A stretch of 64,000 nt of DNA from Bartonella bacilliformis Ver097 (GCF_000709795.1 NZ_KL503805.1:1-64000); one strand, 5' to 3'; shown: positions 8,821 to 18,590, counted from the first letter of the stretch. Notes: generated from the sequence alone by a model not told the origin. Made by a program: numbers and translations.

Positions 8821-10386
8821 TTAGATTTTTTCTGGAAAAATAAGTGGAGAGATAAGAATTTTAGAGATATTCCTGCGATCCATCTCAATCACTTTAAAGG
8901 ACAAACCTTCAGATTCAAAACTTTCTCCCTCATTTGGTAGATGGCCAAAATGCCAAAGCATAAACCCTGCAAGAGTCGTGTACCGATCTGCTTCATCAAC
9001 AAGATCACGTTCAAGATAACCACTTAAACGGCGAATATCCGCATACCCTTCAACAAGAAGACTCCCATTTTCGAGTCTTTCTGCCACAACAGGTTCTTCA
9101 TCATCATCAGGAAAATCACCAGCGATGGCTTCAAGAATATCTGTCGGTGTTGCAATCCCCTCAAAAGAGCCATGCTCATCAACAATGATCGCAAGCTGGA
9201 TTGAAGAGTGCTGCAATTGCTCCATCAATCGTAAAACACTTGTATTTTCATGTACAACAAGTGGTTCACGCATGGCTTTTTGCCAATTAATTTTTTCGCC
9301 CTCAGCTAAATTTAAAAGCAGATCTTTAGTTAAAGCAACGCCAACAAACTCATCTACTTTTTCATATGCAAGAATTAAGCGACTATGTTTAACTTTCTGT
9401 AACTCTTTACGCATTTCATTCTCATCACCGTTCAAATCTAACCATTCAATTTCATTACGCGGTGACATAATAGAACGTACAGGACGATCAGCCAGATCAA
9501 GAACCCCACGAATCATTTCTTTTTCTTCTGGCCGAAAAATTTCTGAAGCAGCAGCTTGTTCAACGATAACATCGACAGTTTCGCCAAGATTACCATCCTT
9601 TTTTCCACCCCCTAAAAGTCTCAGTACAGCATTTGCTGTTCGCTCACGTAAATCGTTTGTTGTAATCATCTTCTCACGATTATGACGTCCAATTTGATTA
9701 AAAATTTCAATGAGCACTGAAAAGCCTATAGCTGCATACACATAACCTTTTGGAATATAAAAACCAAATCCTTCAACAACAAGAGTAAAACCAATCATCA
9801 TGAGAAAGCCAAGACAAAGAATGACAATGGTAGGATGGCGATTAATAAAACGCATGATGATACCAGATCCCCACATCATCACAGCCATAGCAACAATAAC
9901 CGCTATATACATAACAGCCACTTGTTCTTTGTTGATCATACCTGTCGCAGTAATAATACTATCGAGAGAAAATACTGCATCAAGCACAACGATTTGAATA
10001 ATCACTTGCCAAAAAACAGCATAAATAACACCTGTTTCTCTTTCATGTGTTGCACCTTCTAAGCGTTCATGTAACTCCATTGTTCCTTTTGCTAACAAAA
10101 AGGCTCCACCACTCACCAAAATCAATTTATGCCAACTAAACGCAAAAGATCCGATGGAAAAAATCACCTTATCAAGACTCATCACCCAACCAATAACTGT
10201 GAGTAAAAAAAGTCGCATAATTAAAGCTACTGTTAAACCAATTAAGCGTGTACGATCACGCAAATGTAATGGTAATTTTTCCGCTAAAATTGCAATAAAA
10301 ACAAGGTTATCTACTCCCAAAACAATTTCGAGAAAAATTAACGTAACTAAACCAAACCACGCATGGGGATCAACGATCCACTCCAT
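8821..10386 (-). CDS. TerC-family membrane protein with CBS pair and CorC domain
   Basis: The 521-residue product has an N-terminal TerC/Alx-like membrane domain (about residues 1-230) with FLEIVLGVDNLVFI and VLDAVFSLDSIITATG, whose acidic membrane residues are typical of the family. A soluble linker follows, then two CBS domains (about residues 295-425, with RSIMSPRNEIEWLD and IAIIVDEHGSFEGIATPTDILEAIAGDF), and a C-terminal CorC/HlyC transporter-associated domain (about residues 440-515). This is the layout of E. coli YegH and YoaE. TerC relatives are linked to metal ion (Mn2+, tellurite) handling; the substrate here is unknown. No manganese riboswitch was recognised upstream. Confidence 0.88.
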   Translation of the reverse strand: MEWIVDPHAWFGLVTLIFLEIVLGVDNLVFIAILAEKLPLHLRDRTRLIGLTVALIMRLFLLTVIGWVMSLDKVIFSIGSFAFSWHKLILVSGGAFLLAKGTMELHERLEGATHERETGVIYAVFWQVIIQIVVLDAVFSLDSIITATGMINKEQVAVMYIAVIVAMAVMMWGSGIIMRFINRHPTIVILCLGFLMMIGFTLVVEGFGFYIPKGYVYAAIGFSVLIEIFNQIGRHNREKMITTNDLRERTANAVLRLLGGGKKDGNLGETVDVIVEQAAASEIFRPEEKEMIRGVLDLADRPVRSIMSPRNEIEWLDLNGDENEMRKELQKVKHSRLILAYEKVDEFVGVALTKDLLLNLAEGEKINWQKAMREPLVVHENTSVLRLMEQLQHSSIQLAIIVDEHGSFEGIATPTDILEAIAGDFPDDDEEPVVAERLENGSLLVEGYADIRRLSGYLERDLVDEADRYTTLAGFMLWHFGHLPNEGESFESEGLSFKVIEMDRRNISKILISPLIFPEKI

Positions 10387-10859
10387 TACAGTTTATCCTT
10401 TTAAAATATTGCAAAAAGCTTAAATGCGCGTTGCTGAAAAAATAAATTCATGAATTTTCGTTTGCACAATTGATCAATAATTCACAAATACGTACAAGAT
10501 GCTTCCAAAAGCACAGAGCTACAAAATACCGTTTAACCCTATACCACTACTGATAAATTTTATAAAACGCAATAACAACCTGTACTGTTTGATAGTCCAA
10601 TAAGGCTCTTCTGAATTTTTCTCAGGCATTATGCTCGACAATCCTCCTAATATAACTCCGCATAACAAATCAAAATACTTGTTGCCAGAGTTTCCCATGA
10701 TGGATCTATTTTTGTAGAAGATCAAGAGGATACAATATTTTTACATCTTATTAATTAAACTATAAACTTTAATCATCTTATAAAAAAACAACAAAATCAT
10801 CTAGACATCGTTCTTTAGGAACGTTATAGAACCGCTCATTCTTACTTTTAAGAAATTGT
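10387..10859. other. Intergenic region before tRNA-Lys
   Basis: Only a doubtful 68-residue leftward frame at 10519-10725 is present, with no recognisable domain and no good ribosome-binding site. I see no RNA element. The promoter of the TerC/CBS gene should lie at the left end and that of tRNA-Lys at the right end. Confidence 0.4.
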
Positions 10860-10935
<76 letters not shown>

Positions 10936-11342
10936 ATAGAATCAATGAATTAGTGTAAAATATCAAGATATAAATTTTTGTGTAGCTTGCCAGCAGGTTT
11001 TGTATCGATTTATTTTTTTTCAAAGAGCCTTCGGGGTCTCTTAAAGGGTCCTCAGAGATCTTTCAAAAATTGTTTAAAACTCTTCAACGGATCTTTTCTC
11101 TTTTGCTAAAATTGTCATTGGGAGTGATCAGTGCCTTAGAAAAAAGCATATCATTGAGAAAGAGAAGAACTTCCCTTTTCACTCAACAATCTAATCTGAA
11201 AACGCACTATTGCTTAGTTGAGCAATAGGGTAAACTTTCCTCTATTGCTCTAGTGTGCATCATCACTTACCCATCAAAGGGATAAGTTGCCCCTTTAAGT
11301 GTCTATTTCTACCAGGTTTCATTTCTCCCTATTTCCTTGCCC
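10936..11342. other. Non-coding stretch between tRNA-Lys and phage remnants
   Basis: No gene is visible. It contains several inverted repeats, the clearest at 11207-11296, listed separately. The more GC-balanced sequence (for example the CCTTCGGGGTCTC stretch near 11030) differs from the surrounding AT-rich spacers and suggests phage-derived DNA. Confidence 0.4.
11207..11296. repeat. Two tandem three-arm inverted repeats
   Basis: CTATTGCT (11207-11214), AGCAATAG (11221-11228) and CTATTGCT (11242-11249) form a triplet in which the middle arm can pair with either outer arm. Directly after it, CCC/GGG-centred arms ACTTACCC (11265-11272), AAAGGGATAAGT (11276-11287) and CCCTTT (11291-11296) again allow two exclusive hairpins. 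No coding frame lies over them. Confidence 0.6.
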
Positions 11343-11561
11343 TTATTCGACGCTTTTAGGGTAATGGCTATCGTATAGCCCGCTTTTTTTCTCATAGCGA
11401 TGGATAACGGTTGCAACTTTCCATAAACCATTAATTTTGCTACAAACCCCTTGTAACATAGGAAACTGAGCGGCTATAATTTCTGCTGATCCCTCCAGCA
11501 GCAAAGAACCACTGCTAATCGCACGGCAGAGCTTATCTGATCCTGATACCACAGTAGCCAA
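11343..11561 (-). pseudogene. Phage late control protein D fragment (C-terminal part)
   Basis: The 72-residue leftward frame contains GSAEIIAAQFPMLQGVCSKI followed by NGLWKVATVIHRYEKKSGLY. This matches the end of late control gene D (gpD-like baseplate/tail hub) proteins, where a W-x-V-x-x-V-x-H-x-Y pattern precedes the C-terminus. Family members are several hundred residues long, so only the last part remains and no upstream frame continues it. It points away from the exonuclease fragment that follows, as would be expected if pieces of different phage modules were brought together by deletions. The assignment rests on motif memory, not on a database search. Confidence 0.5.
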
Positions 11562-11581
11562 AGCTTATTTTTGGCATATAA

Positions 11582-12019
11582 TCTATAAAGATTGAGCATA
11601 AAGATGAGGCGATTGAAGAATATAGTTTCATCTATGATATCAATGTAATCCGATGCGGTTTCATATCCCATCCAACACTTAAAATGGCTGGAGCCAGTCC
11701 TGACGGACTGATTGGGAAAGATGGATTAATCGAGATTAAATGCCTGCACTCAACAACACATCTACGCTTTTCCCTGAATGGCGATATCAAACCTGAATAT
11801 CTCTTACAAATGCAGTTCCAAATGGCCTGTACGGAGAGAAAATGGTGCGATTTTATAAGCTACGATCCGCAGTTTACAGACCAATCCGTTAGCTTACGGA
11901 TTAAAGTTCAACGCATGAACCGCAATGATGAACAGATTGAACACATAAATAAAGCTGTCGAGCATTTCTTGACAGAAATCAAACAAGACATGAAGCAGAT
12001 CTTTATCAAAGCTGCTTAA
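11582..12019 (+). pseudogene. YqaJ-type phage exonuclease/recombinase fragment
   Basis: The open frame runs from 11582, just after a stop codon, to 12019. It encodes GFISHPTLKMAGASPDGLIG and then GLIEIKCLHSTTH. The SPDG and E-I-K motifs are the nuclease core of the YqaJ / lambda-exonuclease-like fold: Asp of SPDG, then Glu and Lys of EIK. A tail with MQFQMACTERKWCDFISYDPQF follows, also typical. The N-terminal part of the family (helical, with the ...W...R..GIGGSD-like region) is missing and there is no good start codon before the ATG at 11684, so this is a 5'-truncated relic. Such enzymes process DNA ends for phage recombination together with a RecT or Bet-like annealase, which is not present here. 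Confidence 0.7.
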
Positions 12020-12138
12020 AATATGGGAGCGCATTTCTTTTCCACCTCAAGCGTCCCCACCCTTCTCACAACTATTTTCAACTGTGCTTGCTTCACGCCA
12101 CGAACGAATTGCACCCAAACATTAAAAGGATGTTCGAC

Positions 12139-12288
12139 ATGGCTCACAGACTACCGACCATAACACAGCCCACTATTAGAGAGGTTAAAAAACAAGGCTG
12201 TGAATTGATAGAAATTAAACCAACTGGCAAACTATTAATCTATCTGAAACCTAGGTCGGAGTATCTAATACAGCTTGCATCCAGATAA
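12139..12288 (+). CDS. Small conserved protein typically found beside phage integrases
   Basis: The 49-residue product starts MAHRLPTITQPTI and continues REVKKQGCELIEIKPTGKLL. Short proteins with a similar R-x-x-T-I-T-Q-x-x-I start and a G-x-x-x-E-I-x-P-x-G-x-x-x-I pattern are often encoded just upstream of tyrosine integrases in Hyphomicrobiales prophages. I infer that this is one of them, perhaps DNA-binding, but its function is not known to me. An upstream in-frame ATG at 12088 would give 66 residues. It sits 61 bases before the integrase remnant in the same direction. Confidence 0.45.
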   Translation: MAHRLPTITQPTIREVKKQGCELIEIKPTGKLLIYLKPRSEYLIQLASR

Positions 12289-12348
12289 ATTATAGGATCT
12301 CTCAAATGACGATTATGATCCTGAAATCATCTTATAAATCGGTTGTAT

Positions 12349-12894
12349 AATGTCTAAACAACGACCACCTCATCTTGTGAAACAAATCACACAATGACAA
12401 ATATTATTATCATTGGCCATTAGGAACTCATGAACGTGTTTGGATTGATGTTCTTCTATACACAGGATTACGGCGTGGTGATGCAATACGAATTGGCTGG
12501 AAGGATGTAACAGATAATATTATTCATTTAAAAACGGAAAAAAGCAAATTTCAAATGGATGTCTTTCTTCCCATTTTACCTGAATTAGCTGACACCCTTG
12601 AAATTGGCCCGCTTGGTGAAGAAACATTTATCTGTGGCAAAAGCGGTAAGAAGCTAACCAAAGAAGGTTTTGGTAATGTATTCAGAGAAGCTTGTAACGT
12701 AGCCAACGTTAAAAATCAGCTCATGGATTAAGAAAATTAGCAGCGACAAGGGCAGCTAATGCAGGAGCAACAGTAGCACAACAACTAAAAGTAATTTTTG
12801 GATGGACTGAAGACAACATGGCATCCCTTTATACCAAGAGCGCAAAAAACTTGCTCTAGAAGCAATAAAAAAACTACAAAAAGGTGCGGGATAG
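12349..12894 (+). pseudogene. Tyrosine-family phage integrase, truncated and frameshifted
   Basis: Only the C-terminal catalytic half is left. The stretch from about 12399 reads KYYYHWPLGTHERVW, then LLYTGLRRGDAIRIGWKDV, with the first catalytic Arg in LRRGD. Near 12720 the frame shifts: the first frame hits TAA, while another frame continues with SAHGLRKLAATRAANAGA, which carries the H-x-x-R box, and reaches a Tyr in ASLYTK that is probably the nucleophile. A second frameshift near 12845 is needed to read the tail ALEAIKKLQKGAG. A stop at 12378 separates the MSKQRPPHLVKQI start. The end lies 76 bases from the 3' end of tRNA-Ser, the usual place for an integrase that uses a tRNA gene as its attachment site. 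Confidence 0.85.
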
Positions 12895-12970
12895 CTTCTA
12901 AAAAAGTCAATAGAATCAAGGGGCTTTAAATTCCCTAACCTTGATCTAAGTTATTGATTTTATTGACAAA

Positions 12971-13060
12971 TGGCGGAGAGAGAGGGATTCGAACCCTCGA
13001 TACGGTTTCCCGCATACACGCGTTCCAGGCGTGCGCCTTCAACCACTCGGCCACCTCTCC
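12971..13060 (-). tRNA. tRNA-Ser (anticodon GGA)
   Basis: Class II tRNA on the minus strand. Acceptor stem GGAGAGG with TCTCTCC (one G-T pair), D arm with GGCCGAGTGGTTGAAGGC, anticodon stem CACGC/GCGTG with loop CTGGAAC (anticodon GGA), a long variable arm, T arm with GTTCGAATC, and encoded CCA at 12971-12973. The integrase remnant abuts its 3' side. Confidence 0.96.
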
Positions 13061-13640
13061 AAAGATCTGTCACTATATCCAGAAAGAAATAACACGCAAG
13101 CTTAAATTCTACATATAAAATTCAAAAAAATACTTTATTCACTAAAACAATAATCCTGTAAACCAAATTATCCTTACAGTTTCTATTATTGCAAAGGAAA
13201 AATACCTCTCTCCAACCATCAAAAGAAGTAACAAAAGAAAATATTTTTCTACTTTTGATCCCAAAAAAATACGGACTTTTCCCCTCTACTCTATTTGGTG
13301 ACTCAAAATCAACCCTAAAGGTGATTGGGCTAAACAAACCTTATCATTATCATCGCACTGCGTGTAATGAATAAGGATAAGTTTTACACCCCCTCTACAA
13401 ACACAAAAAGCGGCATTAGTAAAGACATAACGGCTGATCACTGGCCTATATACAAAAGACCAATTTAAAATCGTATGATCACCTTTATCGTAAATTACCT
13501 AAATCACATTATAGATACCCTGCTTAACTGATCAGCTTTCATCACAAATCAAAGTTCAATAACGAAAATTGTGTAATGATACGACGTTTTTCATCTGGTG
13601 TGCTACAAGGGAACAGATAGTTGCGATGGATTACTACATC
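13061..13640. other. Intergenic region downstream of the autotransporter
   Basis: Small frames on both strands at 13122-13374 have no recognisable features and overlap each other. Nothing else is seen before the terminator at 13643. Confidence 0.4.
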
Positions 13641-13642
13641 AG

Positions 13643-13677
13643 AAAAATTTTTGCCCTTGCCTAATAGACAAGGGCAA
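13643..13677 (-). terminator. Rho-independent terminator of the autotransporter gene
   Basis: On the minus strand TTGCCCTTG pairs with CAAGGGCAA across a 9-base loop, followed by AAATTTTT. It begins 35 bases after the autotransporter stop codon. Confidence 0.8.
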
Positions 13678-13711
13678 CAAAAAACTTACAAGAATATTCT
13701 GATCTCTTATA

Positions 13712-16700
13712 TTAATTCAATGTAATACTTACTCCTGCACCTATACCCCAATGGCCTCCAGCAGTAGTCGCAGAAAAATTAGAGTGGATCCTTCCGTCTT
13801 CAGATGTATAACCCGTACCCAAAGCAAATGCGGATTGACTGCGCCACATACCACTTCCAAATGCAAAACTTAATCTTCCAGGTGTATCATTATAACGCAA
13901 GTTAGACACTGCCAAACCAATTGCTGCAGCCTGTCTAGCCTCTTTGCGTGCACCTTCAATCCCATAACTTAAGGCCTCAAATTTCATATCTGTATAGCCC
14001 TTAGCCTGAGAAACAGCATCGTCGATGGCATCAACAACAATATTCTTTATTTTGCCATCAGTATATTTTTTTGCATCATTGAGAACAAGTTTCATCTGTT
14101 CCTGAGTATAATCATGCAGCTGACCACCGTTAACTGCTTCTTGTGATCCTTTTTCAATTTTACCATCAGCAACATTGTCAATAGTTACAGGTTTACCAGA
14201 ATCTCCACCTTGTAAAACAACTTTATTAGTCTTTTTGCCATTCTCATCTCTTTGATAGCTAACAGCTCCATCGGCAAAATGGTTAACCGCATTTTCAATA
14301 CTATCAACCCTATCCCCCATATCAATAACTGAGTTATTAATATCAATAATCGTATTTCCAATCTTATCAACCTGTTTACTAACATCATTTACTTTATTTT
14401 CAACGTTAGTAACACGCTCATTAGTTTCCCAAAGCTGACCACCATTGACAGCATCTCCTGAACCTTGCGCGATTTGACCATCGGCTACATTAACAATCTT
14501 ACCGGGCTTACCGTCATGACTAGCATCATAAGCTCCTTTATCCTTGTTCCAACCTAAAGAATCTGACTCTGCCTTATTTTGATCTACCTTGTTTTCAACT
14601 TCCTGAAGGCGATCATTCATGCCAGACATACTCTCATTCACACCACCAAAAGCATCAGAAACATTGTTATAGGCCTTCTCACTAGAGGCACCATTAACAT
14701 CGAAGTGAGAAACCTCGTAAGTAGGAGCTGTCCATTTTCCATTATTATATCCGGCACCACCGCCAAAATAATGAGCAAATATATCGCTTATAGTATAAAT
14801 CTGGCCAAAGTGTCTGGAAATCTCATTCTGAATATTATCAAGAGAATCATTAACAGCAGAAAAAGCAGAGCCAACATTATTATATTGCTTTCCTTCAATA
14901 GTGTAAGTTGGTGCTTTACCACTACTTATGTCTGCACCACCGCCGAAATATTGCGATACGTTTGTATGAGTTTCATCAACACGATGATTTAAATTATGAA
15001 CCTCTTCATTAGTTTCCCAAAGCTGTGCACCATTAATAGCTTCAGTTGATTCTTCTGTGACTTTACCACCTGAAATACCAGAAATAGTCCGCCTTACACC
15101 ATCTTTATTCAAGATATTAATTTCAGTGCTACTATTTCCTGCACCAATGGTGATACGACCATTGTCATCTTCATTTTCTCCTTGCTGAATAAGGCCACTT
15201 CCTTTTATTACCTCTTCTTTTACCTTGTTTAACTGTGCAACATTAACGGCATCACCGTCTAAAACACCATCTGCTAATCCTGTTAGCTTTTTATCTCCAG
15301 CATTAATACCACCAGCAGTTACTGATGGACCATTCTTACAGGCAGTACCATCATTACAACCTTTAATCACCAAACCAGCATTACTTAAGCTGCTCAATCC
15401 TGTTGTTATGCGACCAACTTCAATATGCTCAGCCAAATCAAAAGTTACCGTATCACCTGTCCTTACAATACTCAGATTAGGATTAGCCCACTTGGGATTT
15501 TGAACTGAAAAATCTAAACCATTTTCACCTACAGACATAGCATTCTCACCGTTAATACTCAGCATCCAACCTTTGTTTACCGTATCTCTTAACGCTTTCA
15601 GCTGTGCAACATTAACGGCATCACCGTCTAAAACACCATCTGCTAATCCTGTTAGCTTTTTATCTCCAGCATTAATACCACCAGCAGTTACTGATGGACC
15701 ATTCTTACAGGCAGTACCATCATTACAACCTTTAATCACCAAACCAGCATTACTTAAGCTGCTCAATCCTGTTGTTATGCGACCAACTTCAATATGCTCA
15801 GCCAAATCAAAAGTTAGCTTGTTTTTGTTATCTTTTGTTATAACAAGATTACTACTTCCAACTGAAAAATCTGCGCCATCTGCACCAACAGGCGTGGCAT
15901 CTGCACCATTAACAGTAAGCATCCAACCTTTGTCTACCGTTTCTTTTAATGCTTTTAACTGTGAAAAATTAACAGCATCACCGTCTAAAACACCATCTGC
16001 AACCCCTGTAAGTGTTTTATCTCCAGCGTTAATACCACCAGCAGTTACTGATGGACCATTCTTACAAGCAGTACCATCATTACAACCTTTAATCACCAAA
16101 CCAGCATTACTTAAGCTGCTCAATCCTGTTGTTATGCGACCAACTTCAATATGCTCAGCCAAATTAAATGTTACCGTATCACCTGTCCTTACAATACTCA
16201 GATTAGGATTAGCCCACTTGGGATTTTGAACTGAAAAATCTAAACCATTTTCACCTACAGACATAGCATTCTCACCGTTAATACTCAGCATCCAACCTTT
16301 GTTTACCGTATCTCTTAACGCTTTCAGCTGTGCAACATTAACGGCATCGGTCATTTCACTACCAGCTGAAACTCCTGTAATCTGTCGTGTAACACCATTA
16401 TTAACATCACCAATGCTAACTGCACCCCTTGTACTCACCCATACGTGATCACTACTCTTTGTCATAGTATTATTAGTCGCAGGATTATAACCAGAAACGT
16501 TATACTCGGTACTAGCAATGGATGCAGTACCCAAAGCAACACCAGTCTCAACAATTACATGTGCACTTGCACCAATAGCAACCCCAGCACTTCCGCCTTG
16601 CCTAACGACAGCTCCTCTGCCCAAAGCAACACCAGCTTCATCACGCACCTGCGCACTTAGCCCAATAGCAACCGCCTCTTTAGAATTTTCTGAAGCATAA

Positions 16701-17599
16701 GATCTAACACCTATAGCAATAGCATTTTCAGCTTCCACCATTGCTCCAAATCTCTTACCTTGATCATCTTCTTCCTGTGGGATATCACCGCCTATTGCAA
16801 TAGAACCCCGCTGCGTGGCTAAGGCTTCTGTACCTAAAGCAACCCCATAATCGCCACTTGCCTTTGCTTTGGTCCCTAAAGCAACACTATTTTTACCAAG
16901 TGCACTCGCACGCCCACCAACAGCAACCGCAGATGTATCCCATGCCTCCGCTCCGACCCCCATAGCAATAGTTGCTTGCCCTTTAGCAAGCGCAGAAACA
17001 CCATAGGCTTGTGCTCCACCGCCATTTGTAGTTGCACCTGCACCAAAAGCTGTTGAATAATTACCTGATGCATAAGATCCACAACCAGTTGCAAAAGAAT
17101 AAACCCCATAAGCAGTAGGCATAATATTACTATGACCACCGGTAGTAGAATTCCCCATATAACCAGTGTTGGAGGATGTTATACCATCACCACCCCACTG
17201 AACTTGCTGCGTCGTAACGCCATAAGGATGACGGCCGAAAAATTCTTCATTATTCACAAATCTCTCATATTGCTCCTCTGCACTGATTTCTTTCACTCCT
17301 CTTGATGATTGTGGTAAGTGTTTACCACGATCGGCAACATTATCCACACCACACCAATTATCATCACCAGCCAAAACAATACTTCCATGACTCCCATATG
17401 CATACTTTATATTATCGCTACCTGTGCTTTGAGTAGTTGATCCTAAAATAGCAACATTAGCAGAGAAAACAGGAGAAACACTTGATAAAAGTGTAGCCAT
17501 AACAGTTCCTAATGAAACTGTTTTAACCAAAGGTGACCAACGAAGAGAATGATGACAATTCAAATCATCCTTCTTTGGTATTAAATCTAATTTTTTCAT
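13712..17599 (-). CDS. Trimeric autotransporter adhesin, BadA/Vomp-like
   Basis: Surface adhesin of 1295 residues, type Vc secretion, expected to form homotrimers in the outer membrane and bind host matrix or cells. The N-terminus (MKKLDLIPKKDDLNCHHSLR, then SPLVKTVSLGTVMATLLSSV) is the extended signal peptide pattern of Bartonella BadA and Vomp. Residues about 150-400 are YadA-like head repeats with S-x-A-[IL]-G motifs. A neck (SEMTDAVNVAQLKAL) follows, then three tandem stalk repeats at about 425-789. After these come two glycine-rich YFGGGA-type domains near 885-1000 and several necks (EAINGAQL, DAVNGGQL, EAVNGGQL). The last ~90 residues are the beta-barrel anchor ending GAGVSITLN. It is much shorter than B. 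henselae BadA, mainly in the stalk. A long non-coding region lies upstream and a terminator downstream, so it is monocistronic. Confidence 0.93.
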   Translation of the reverse strand: MKKLDLIPKKDDLNCHHSLRWSPLVKTVSLGTVMATLLSSVSPVFSANVAILGSTTQSTGSDNIKYAYGSHGSIVLAGDDNWCGVDNVADRGKHLPQSSRGVKEISAEEQYERFVNNEEFFGRHPYGVTTQQVQWGGDGITSSNTGYMGNSTTGGHSNIMPTAYGVYSFATGCGSYASGNYSTAFGAGATTNGGGAQAYGVSALAKGQATIAMGVGAEAWDTSAVAVGGRASALGKNSVALGTKAKASGDYGVALGTEALATQRGSIAIGGDIPQEEDDQGKRFGAMVEAENAIAIGVRSYASENSKEAVAIGLSAQVRDEAGVALGRGAVVRQGGSAGVAIGASAHVIVETGVALGTASIASTEYNVSGYNPATNNTMTKSSDHVWVSTRGAVSIGDVNNGVTRQITGVSAGSEMTDAVNVAQLKALRDTVNKGWMLSINGENAMSVGENGLDFSVQNPKWANPNLSIVRTGDTVTFNLAEHIEVGRITTGLSSLSNAGLVIKGCNDGTACKNGPSVTAGGINAGDKTLTGVADGVLDGDAVNFSQLKALKETVDKGWMLTVNGADATPVGADGADFSVGSSNLVITKDNKNKLTFDLAEHIEVGRITTGLSSLSNAGLVIKGCNDGTACKNGPSVTAGGINAGDKKLTGLADGVLDGDAVNVAQLKALRDTVNKGWMLSINGENAMSVGENGLDFSVQNPKWANPNLSIVRTGDTVTFDLAEHIEVGRITTGLSSLSNAGLVIKGCNDGTACKNGPSVTAGGINAGDKKLTGLADGVLDGDAVNVAQLNKVKEEVIKGSGLIQQGENEDDNGRITIGAGNSSTEINILNKDGVRRTISGISGGKVTEESTEAINGAQLWETNEEVHNLNHRVDETHTNVSQYFGGGADISSGKAPTYTIEGKQYNNVGSAFSAVNDSLDNIQNEISRHFGQIYTISDIFAHYFGGGAGYNNGKWTAPTYEVSHFDVNGASSEKAYNNVSDAFGGVNESMSGMNDRLQEVENKVDQNKAESDSLGWNKDKGAYDASHDGKPGKIVNVADGQIAQGSGDAVNGGQLWETNERVTNVENKVNDVSKQVDKIGNTIIDINNSVIDMGDRVDSIENAVNHFADGAVSYQRDENGKKTNKVVLQGGDSGKPVTIDNVADGKIEKGSQEAVNGGQLHDYTQEQMKLVLNDAKKYTDGKIKNIVVDAIDDAVSQAKGYTDMKFEALSYGIEGARKEARQAAAIGLAVSNLRYNDTPGRLSFAFGSGMWRSQSAFALGTGYTSEDGRIHSNFSATTAGGHWGIGAGVSITLN
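15233..16327 (-). repeat. Three tandem stalk repeats within the autotransporter
   Basis: Units of 369 (15959-16327), 357 (15602-15958) and 369 bases (15233-15601) each encode about 119-123 residues running from a neck to the next neck. Each contains GRITTGLSSLSNAGLVIKG and a CNDGTAC pair of cysteines. The units are mosaic: in the plus-strand direction the left part of the third unit is nearly identical to the second, while its right part matches the first. Confidence 0.9.
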
Positions 17600-18590
17600 A
17601 ACAACCCCCTCAATAATAAAATATTTTTAAACGCTAAAACAAAGTTCAGCACTATAACAGCAAACAAAAGAGAACCTTTCGCAAAACCACTCTTGCGCAC
17701 CAGAAAATTAATAAAAAAGACAAATTTCGTGACCTCGATGCCAAATTTACAAAGGCATCATCTTACAATCTCTAAAAAGAGACTAGATCTCAGAAAAAAC
17801 TAAAAGTTCTCCTGCTAAACATATCAAAGTAAAAAAGAAAAACATACAATTTATATGAAAATATTGTATACCTCCTATCAAAAAATAGTGCGGCCAACCT
17901 TTTGATAAAAACGGCCTTTATTAATAATCTATCTTCCCTTCAGATAAAGCGTGTCAAAAAAATGGCAAGAGTATGATCAATAATTTTTTAATCTATTTTT
18001 AATAATGTATCTTAAGAGACCTTTAAACATATGAGATAAGCATAACTGCGTAATGTAAGCACCGATAATATGAAAAAATAACTACACAACAAAGCTTTCC
18101 ATCTTCCTTTTATCTGGAAATGGTTGATAATCACCCAATAATCAACTTTGGAATGCTGCAATACCTTAACTTAAGATAATTCAAAGGAAAATCACATATC
18201 AAATGACTTAAACTTATAACAAGAACATTTATAAAATAAAGCCCATTCATAAATATTCGGTATCTTGCTGCAAGCTTTGCGCTGGCTTATTCATTATTGG
18301 CATAACACGCGAAGTCTACATCATTTGACATCATAGCTTTAACACATTAGAGTATTCTACCGTAGCCTCATATTCCTTTAAAAGATTTATCTTAAATTTT
18401 GATCAAATTTTTGAACAAATAACATAAACCTCATATCCATTGTCTTCTGTATATAAACCAATATGAAAGCATCAAAATCATTGCAACGTTTTTCTTCTTT
18501 ACGACTCACTTTTATCATGCTTTTATGTGTGTGACTGCCTTTTTTGTTAGCTTATTTGTGTCTTAAATAATTAAAGGGAATCCTCTAAAA
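17600..18590. other. Divergent intergenic region between autotransporter and permease
   Basis: Nearly 1 kb without a coding frame. It must hold the promoters of the leftward adhesin gene and the rightward cycA-like gene. I see no clear operator or riboswitch. Confidence 0.45.

Noticed and set aside
10387-10517. Manganese (yybP-ykoY) riboswitch upstream of the TerC-family gene
   Set aside because: The expected conserved stem motifs were not seen in the leader; AT-rich sequence only.
10519-10725. Leftward 68-residue frame before tRNA-Lys
   Set aside because: There is no recognisable domain, no good ribosome-binding site, and the composition fits a chance frame in a spacer.
11343-11671. Overlapping leftward frame at 11474-11671 as a separate gene
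   Set aside because: It overlaps the late control D fragment in another frame, is Leu/Trp-rich without a domain, and is best seen as noise in decayed phage DNA.
13122-13374. Overlapping small frames on both strands downstream of tRNA-Ser
   Set aside because: They overlap each other, are Phe/Lys-rich as expected from AT-rich noise, and have no family features.
14579-14992. Plus-strand frame opposite the autotransporter (137 residues)
   Set aside because: It is antisense to the coiled-coil and glycine-rich parts of a clearly coding gene and has no domain or ribosome-binding site.
15573-16229. Plus-strand frame of 218 residues with internal repeats, Pro/Ser/Leu-rich
   Set aside because: It simply mirrors the tandem repeats of the adhesin on the other strand; repeat DNA without stops in one frame has none in the other.
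15233-16327. Regularly repeated DNA, considered as a CRISPR array
   Set aside because: The units are ~360 bases, contiguous and in frame with a protein; there are no short repeats with unique spacers and no cas genes.
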